From NCBI RefSeq assembly GCF_025195125.1, contig NZ_JAMGSL010000022.1:50743-84684 (forward strand): DNA of 33,942 nucleotides, given 5' to 3'. The notes under the pieces are model-generated. The model was given only the letters and a program-made list of their open reading frames with translations. It was not told the origin of the DNA and did not search any database. Positions 31,382 through 33,942 of this stretch are shown in pieces. The stretch comes from Streptomyces sp. Je 1-79. GTDB taxonomy: Bacteria > Actinomycetota > Actinomycetes > Streptomycetales > Streptomycetaceae. Numbering within the stretch: position 1 is the stretch's first letter; each line of letters begins with the position of its first letter. A program made the position numbers and the translations under genes.

Positions 31382-31726
31382 TAGTTTTTTGGGGCGGCTT
31401 GGCCGGTCCGTCGCGTCAGGAGGCGCGGGGGGGGGGTGGCCGGGGCGGGCGGGGGCCCGGGGCGCGGGCGCGACGGGGAGGGCTCGGCGGGGGCGGGCGG
31501 CGCTACGGCTCCCGGCGGCGCGGGCGGCGAGGCACGGGCGGAGAGGCGCGGCCGCGCGGGCGCCCGGGCGCCGGGGCGCAGACCGGCTCACGGCTCCCGG
31601 CGGCGCGGGCGGGCTCGGCGCGGCGGCCCGGCGGCGCGGGCGGGCCCGGCGCGGCGGCCCGGCGGCGCGGCGCGGCGTTACGGCTCCGGCGCGGCGCCGT
31701 CCCCCAGGCGGCGAGGCGCCGCTGCC
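31382..31726. other. Extremely GC-rich intergenic stretch, no gene
   Basis: Almost every base is G or C. It includes a run of ten G at 31427-31436 and the repeats described at 31503-31745. Any open frames here are consequences of base composition. Nothing indicates a protein or RNA gene. Confidence 0.6.
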
Positions 31727-31745
31727 TCACGGCTCCCGGCGGCGG
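31503..31745 (-). repeat. Degenerate repeats of the downstream TetR gene's 3' end
   Basis: The block YACGGCTCCCGGCGGCG occurs starting at 31503, 31588, a shortened form at 31678, and at 31727 as the true end of the tetR gene. On the minus strand each copy encodes the terminal GAG-CCG followed by a stop: TAG, TGA, TAA and TGA. Spacings are 85, 90 and 49 bases. Between copies, GGCGCGGCGGCCC-type units repeat. Confidence 0.6.
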
Positions 31746-32350
31746 ATGCCCGTCAGGAGGCCGTCCAGGGCACTCATCGTGAGGTCCAGCGATGCGGGCG
31801 TGCCGCTTCGGGCGAGCCAGAGGGCGGCCTCGTTCATCGCCCCCGACAGCAGGCGCGCCAAGGGCTCGACCGGCTGCTCGGCGATGACCCCGGCATCGAT
31901 CAGGGCCGTCAGGGCCTCGGTCAGGTGACGGGCGGAGGACTCCTCGTCCAGGGCGCGCCACTCCTCCCACCCGAGCACGGTCGGCGCGTCGACCAGCACG
32001 ATCCGCCGTACGGCCGGGTCGGAACCGGCGGCCAGGAAGGCCCGGCAGCCGGCGCGCAGCTGCTCCCAGGGGTCAGCCTGCTCCTCCGCGGCCGCCGCGA
32101 CCCGCTCGCCCAGCTCCCGCTGGACCTCGGCGACGACGGCGCGGAAGAGCCCGGCCTTGCTCTCGAAGTGGTGGTAGGCGGCGCCCTTGGTCACCCCGAC
32201 GGCCTGGGCCACCTCCGCCAGGACCACCCCGTGGTAGCCGTCCTCGGCGAACCGCCGACGCCCTTCGGCCAGCAGCGCCCGCCGGGTCGCCGCCCGCTGC
32301 TCGGCCCGGTTGCCCACCGCCCGGTTGCCCACCGCCCGCTCGTCCGCCAT
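31727..32350 (-). CDS. TetR-family regulator
   Basis: The 207-aa protein has a TetR DNA-binding domain (FAEDGYHGVVLAEVAQAVGV, TKGAAYHHFESKAGLFRAVV) and an all-helical effector domain. Its N-terminus holds a duplicated AVGNR pentapeptide caused by a perfect 15-bp tandem repeat (32305-32334). ATG 32350 is taken; GTG 32353 next to it and an ATG at 32410 within the operator are alternatives. It is divergent from the VOC gene with two 23-bp palindromes between, which it very likely binds, repressing both itself and the VOC gene. Confidence 0.88.
   Translation of the reverse strand: MADERAVGNRAVGNRAEQRAATRRALLAEGRRRFAEDGYHGVVLAEVAQAVGVTKGAAYHHFESKAGLFRAVVAEVQRELGERVAAAAEEQADPWEQLRAGCRAFLAAGSDPAVRRIVLVDAPTVLGWEEWRALDEESSARHLTEALTALIDAGVIAEQPVEPLARLLSGAMNEAALWLARSGTPASLDLTMSALDGLLTGIRRREP
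32305..32334 (-). repeat. 15-bp tandem duplication in tetR
   Basis: CCCGGTTGCCCACCG is repeated twice without interruption, giving AVGNR-AVGNR near the protein's N-terminus. Confidence 0.8.
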
Positions 32351-32374
32351 CACCGCGCGCACCGCCCTTCCTCT

Positions 32375-32397
32375 TTCACATACCCCGGGTATGCTAG
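32375..32397. promoter_or_regulatory. TetR operator O1
   Basis: TTCACATACC-CCG-GGTATGCTAG; the CATACC/GGTATG core is symmetric while the outer arm has decayed on one side. It overlaps the leader of the TetR gene, directly beside its AGGAAGG sequence. Confidence 0.75.
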
Positions 32398-32405
32398 CGA
32401 TACGG

Positions 32406-32428
32406 TTCACATACCTCGGGTATGTGAA
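32406..32428. promoter_or_regulatory. TetR operator O2
   Basis: TTCACATACC-TCG-GGTATGTGAA has perfect 10-bp arms. It begins 31 bp after O1, about three helical turns, so both sites face the same side of DNA. Confidence 0.8.
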
Positions 32429-32457
32429 ATTGAGCGCACGCGCCGAGGAGTCATGTC

Positions 32458-32889
32458 ATGAACACCGGACTCGACAGCTTCTACCCCGTGATCTGCACCC
32501 GCGACGTCGCCGCGGCCCGCGACTTCTACACCCGCCATCTCGGCTTCACGACGACCTTCGAGGCCGACTGGTACGTGAGCCTGCGCCGCCCCGACGCGCC
32601 GCACTACGAGCTCGCGCTGCTCGACAGCGGCCACCCGACCCTCCCCGAGGGTCACCGCACCCCCACCCGGGGCGGGCTGCTGCTCAACTTCGAGGTGGAG
32701 GACGTGGACGCGGAGCACCGCCGACTGGTCGGCGAGGCGGGCCTGCCCGAAGTGCTCCCGCTCCGCACGGAGGACTTCGGTCAGCGGCACTTCATCGTGG
32801 GAGCCCCGGACGGCGTACTCATCGACGTGATCACGACGACCCCGCCGACCGCCGCGTACGCGGATCAGTACACGTCCTCCACCGACTAG
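32458..32889 (+). CDS. VOC (glyoxalase/bleomycin-resistance fold) protein
   Basis: The 143-aa protein has the duplicated beta-alpha-beta-beta-beta pattern of the vicinal oxygen chelate family: FYPVICTRDVAAARDFYTRHLGF opens the first half and LLLNFEVEDVDAEHRRL the second, ending with FIVGAPDGVLIDVI. Members include glyoxalases, dioxygenases and antibiotic-binding resistance proteins; the substrate is unknown. GAGGAG precedes the ATG at 32458. It is divergent from a TetR gene with shared operators, a layout typical of an inducible detoxification function. Confidence 0.88.
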   Translation: MNTGLDSFYPVICTRDVAAARDFYTRHLGFTTTFEADWYVSLRRPDAPHYELALLDSGHPTLPEGHRTPTRGGLLLNFEVEDVDAEHRRLVGEAGLPEVLPLRTEDFGQRHFIVGAPDGVLIDVITTTPPTAAYADQYTSSTD

Positions 32890-32916
32890 GGCACCACCGC
32901 CCGTCCGCGCGGGCTC

Positions 32917-33792
32917 TCAGACCGGCTGCTTGATGCTCTCGATGATGCGGGCGAAGCCTTCCGTTCCGTGGCCCGCGTCGATCTGGCGCCGGATGAGGTT
33001 CTGCACCATGCCGATCACCTCGGTGGAGATGCCCTGGTCGGCGCTGGCGGTCAGGATGTCGCCGAGGTCGGAGAACGCGAGGCTCTGCTGCCCCTCGACG
33101 GTGTAGTCCCCGCCGTCGATGACCTCGGCGAACCCCTGGAAGCCGCCGGTCATGGCGGTCAGCCACGGTGCGGCCATGGCGGCGAACTCGCTCGCCGTCA
33201 CTCCGGCCGGCGCGACCATCGCGGCGCCGTGCACGAATCCGGCGAACATGACGTACATGCCCGCCAGCAGGGCGAGGTCGTACAGGGACGCCAGTCCGGC
33301 GTCCTCGCCGAAGTAGGTGCTGGTTCCCCACAGGTCGAGCAGCGGCTTGTACTGATGGAAGACCTCGGCCGATCCGCTATAGAGGATCGATGAGCCAGGC
33401 CCGCCGATCATGGGCGGTACGGCCATGATGCCGCCGTCCAGATAGGCGATCCCGGCATCGGCGGCCCAGGCGGCCAGCTTCCGTGACTGCTCCGGTGTCG
33501 TCGTGGTGACGTTGATCAGGGTTCGGCCGGCCAGTTCGTGGGTGAGCGGATCGAGCACCTCGTGGACCGACGCGTGGTCCAGCAGGCAGGCGATCACCAC
33601 GCGGCCGGCCCTCACCGCCTCGCCGGCCGTGTCGGCACCCTTCGCGCCCTGCGCCACGAGGCCGTCCGCCTTCCCCGGTGAGCGGTTCCAGACAGTGGTC
33701 GCGTATCCGGCCTTCACCAGGGCGCCGGCGAGGGCGCTGCCCATCGCCCCCAGCCCGAGAACGCTCACCTGGACGCTGTTGTCGCTTGTCAT
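32917..33792 (-). CDS. NADP-dependent imine-reductase-like / 3-hydroxyisobutyrate-dehydrogenase-family oxidoreductase
   Basis: The 291-aa protein has an N-terminal Rossmann domain with GLGAMG at 13-18 and WNRSPGKA at 35-42, where Asn-Arg suits NADP binding, and a C-terminal helical dimerisation domain. YLDGGIMAVPPMIGGPGSS followed by ILYSGS is typical of imine reductases of Streptomyces. Asp172 in LASLYDLALL is at the position usually Asp or Tyr in these enzymes and linked with stereopreference, Asp with the R-type. The substrate is unknown. GGGAG lies 9 bases before the ATG. The gene converges on the VOC gene. Confidence 0.88.
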   Translation of the reverse strand: MTSDNSVQVSVLGLGAMGSALAGALVKAGYATTVWNRSPGKADGLVAQGAKGADTAGEAVRAGRVVIACLLDHASVHEVLDPLTHELAGRTLINVTTTTPEQSRKLAAWAADAGIAYLDGGIMAVPPMIGGPGSSILYSGSAEVFHQYKPLLDLWGTSTYFGEDAGLASLYDLALLAGMYVMFAGFVHGAAMVAPAGVTASEFAAMAAPWLTAMTGGFQGFAEVIDGGDYTVEGQQSLAFSDLGDILTASADQGISTEVIGMVQNLIRRQIDAGHGTEGFARIIESIKQPV

Positions 33793-33862
33793 TCCTGGGA
33801 CTCCCTCTCGCGTTTCTCGTTCGGCTCGATCCTCTCCGCCGCCAGAAGGGTTGACCAGTACG

Positions 33863-33874
33863 GACTAATTAGTC
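33863..33874. promoter_or_regulatory. 12-bp palindrome upstream of the imine-reductase-like gene
   Basis: GACTAATTAGTC is perfectly symmetric and AT-rich in its centre, 70 bp upstream of the start codon. It resembles a repressor operator such as those of MarR or HxlR proteins; the regulator would be outside the window. Confidence 0.5.
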
Positions 33875-33942
33875 GGATACGCACCCAGAGGTAAGTAAGC
33901 CCGCCGGAAGGGAAGACGGAGCGCCGTCCCGCACGCCCTAGA

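Noticed and set aside
31382..31726. Long proteins in the GC-rich patch (Gly/Arg/Ala-rich frames on both strands)
   Set aside because: No ribosome-binding site, no third-position pattern distinct from the other frames, and obvious repeat structure.

Overview
The window is high-GC actinobacterial DNA, almost certainly from a Streptomyces chromosome. Third codon positions are strongly G/C, genes start with ATG or GTG behind GGAGG-type sites, one regulator carries a TTA leucine codon, and an XRE regulator is paired with a DUF397 protein. From memory, the order (biotin-dependent carboxylase operon with a cinnamate/4-coumarate:CoA ligase, pdxH, citrate synthase, SIS protein, dmdR1) matches the S. 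coelicolor SCO4380-SCO4394 neighbourhood, so this is core-type chromosome with some accessory genes. I see no tRNA, rRNA, CRISPR, transposase or prophage gene.

Layout. 1-6.6 kb: a tiny secreted peptide, a methyltransferase, a GNAT acetyltransferase, a HEAT-like protein, an arginase-fold protein with altered metal site, a secreted serine hydrolase and an alpha/beta hydrolase. 6.6-8.6 kb: iron regulator dmdR1 diverges from a NagS-type SIS protein; a DasR-like operator lies in the promoter between them, joining aminosugar sensing and iron control. 8.7-11.4 kb: a PAS-PAS-GAF protein, then an XRE/DUF397 pair. 11.4-11.7 kb: a promoter, an exceptionally long Shine-Dalgarno sequence, a 12-codon ORF and several nested perfect stems; this looks like an unassigned structured RNA. 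11.7-16.0 kb: mepB-like gene, a three-gene ABC-2 exporter operon and, divergent from it, an HxlR-peroxiredoxin fusion with twin operators between. 15.9-18.0 kb: pdxH and a citrate synthase. 18.1-21.2 kb: a 2-oxoglutarate/Fe oxygenase preceded by a 24-residue leader peptide of the RRHVD type, and a divergent FAD monooxygenase.

21.2-31.3 kb: one tightly packed minus-strand operon of eight genes (TIGR03084-like protein, AtuA, carboxyltransferase, biotin carboxylase/BCCP, acyl-CoA dehydrogenase, acyl-CoA ligase, enoyl-CoA hydratase, TetR). Its gene content resembles acyclic-terpene (atu) or leucine/isovalerate (liu) catabolism: an acid is activated to CoA, dehydrogenated, carboxylated at the gamma carbon and hydrated. 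31.3-33.9 kb: an extremely GC-rich repeat patch containing copies of the end of the next gene, a TetR regulator with two strong operators shared with a divergent VOC protein, and an imine-reductase-like dehydrogenase.

The items most worth following up are the structured RNA at 11.44-11.69 kb, the hidden leader peptide at 19.29-19.37 kb, the redox-sensor/exporter pair at 15 kb, and the true substrate of the atu-like operon.
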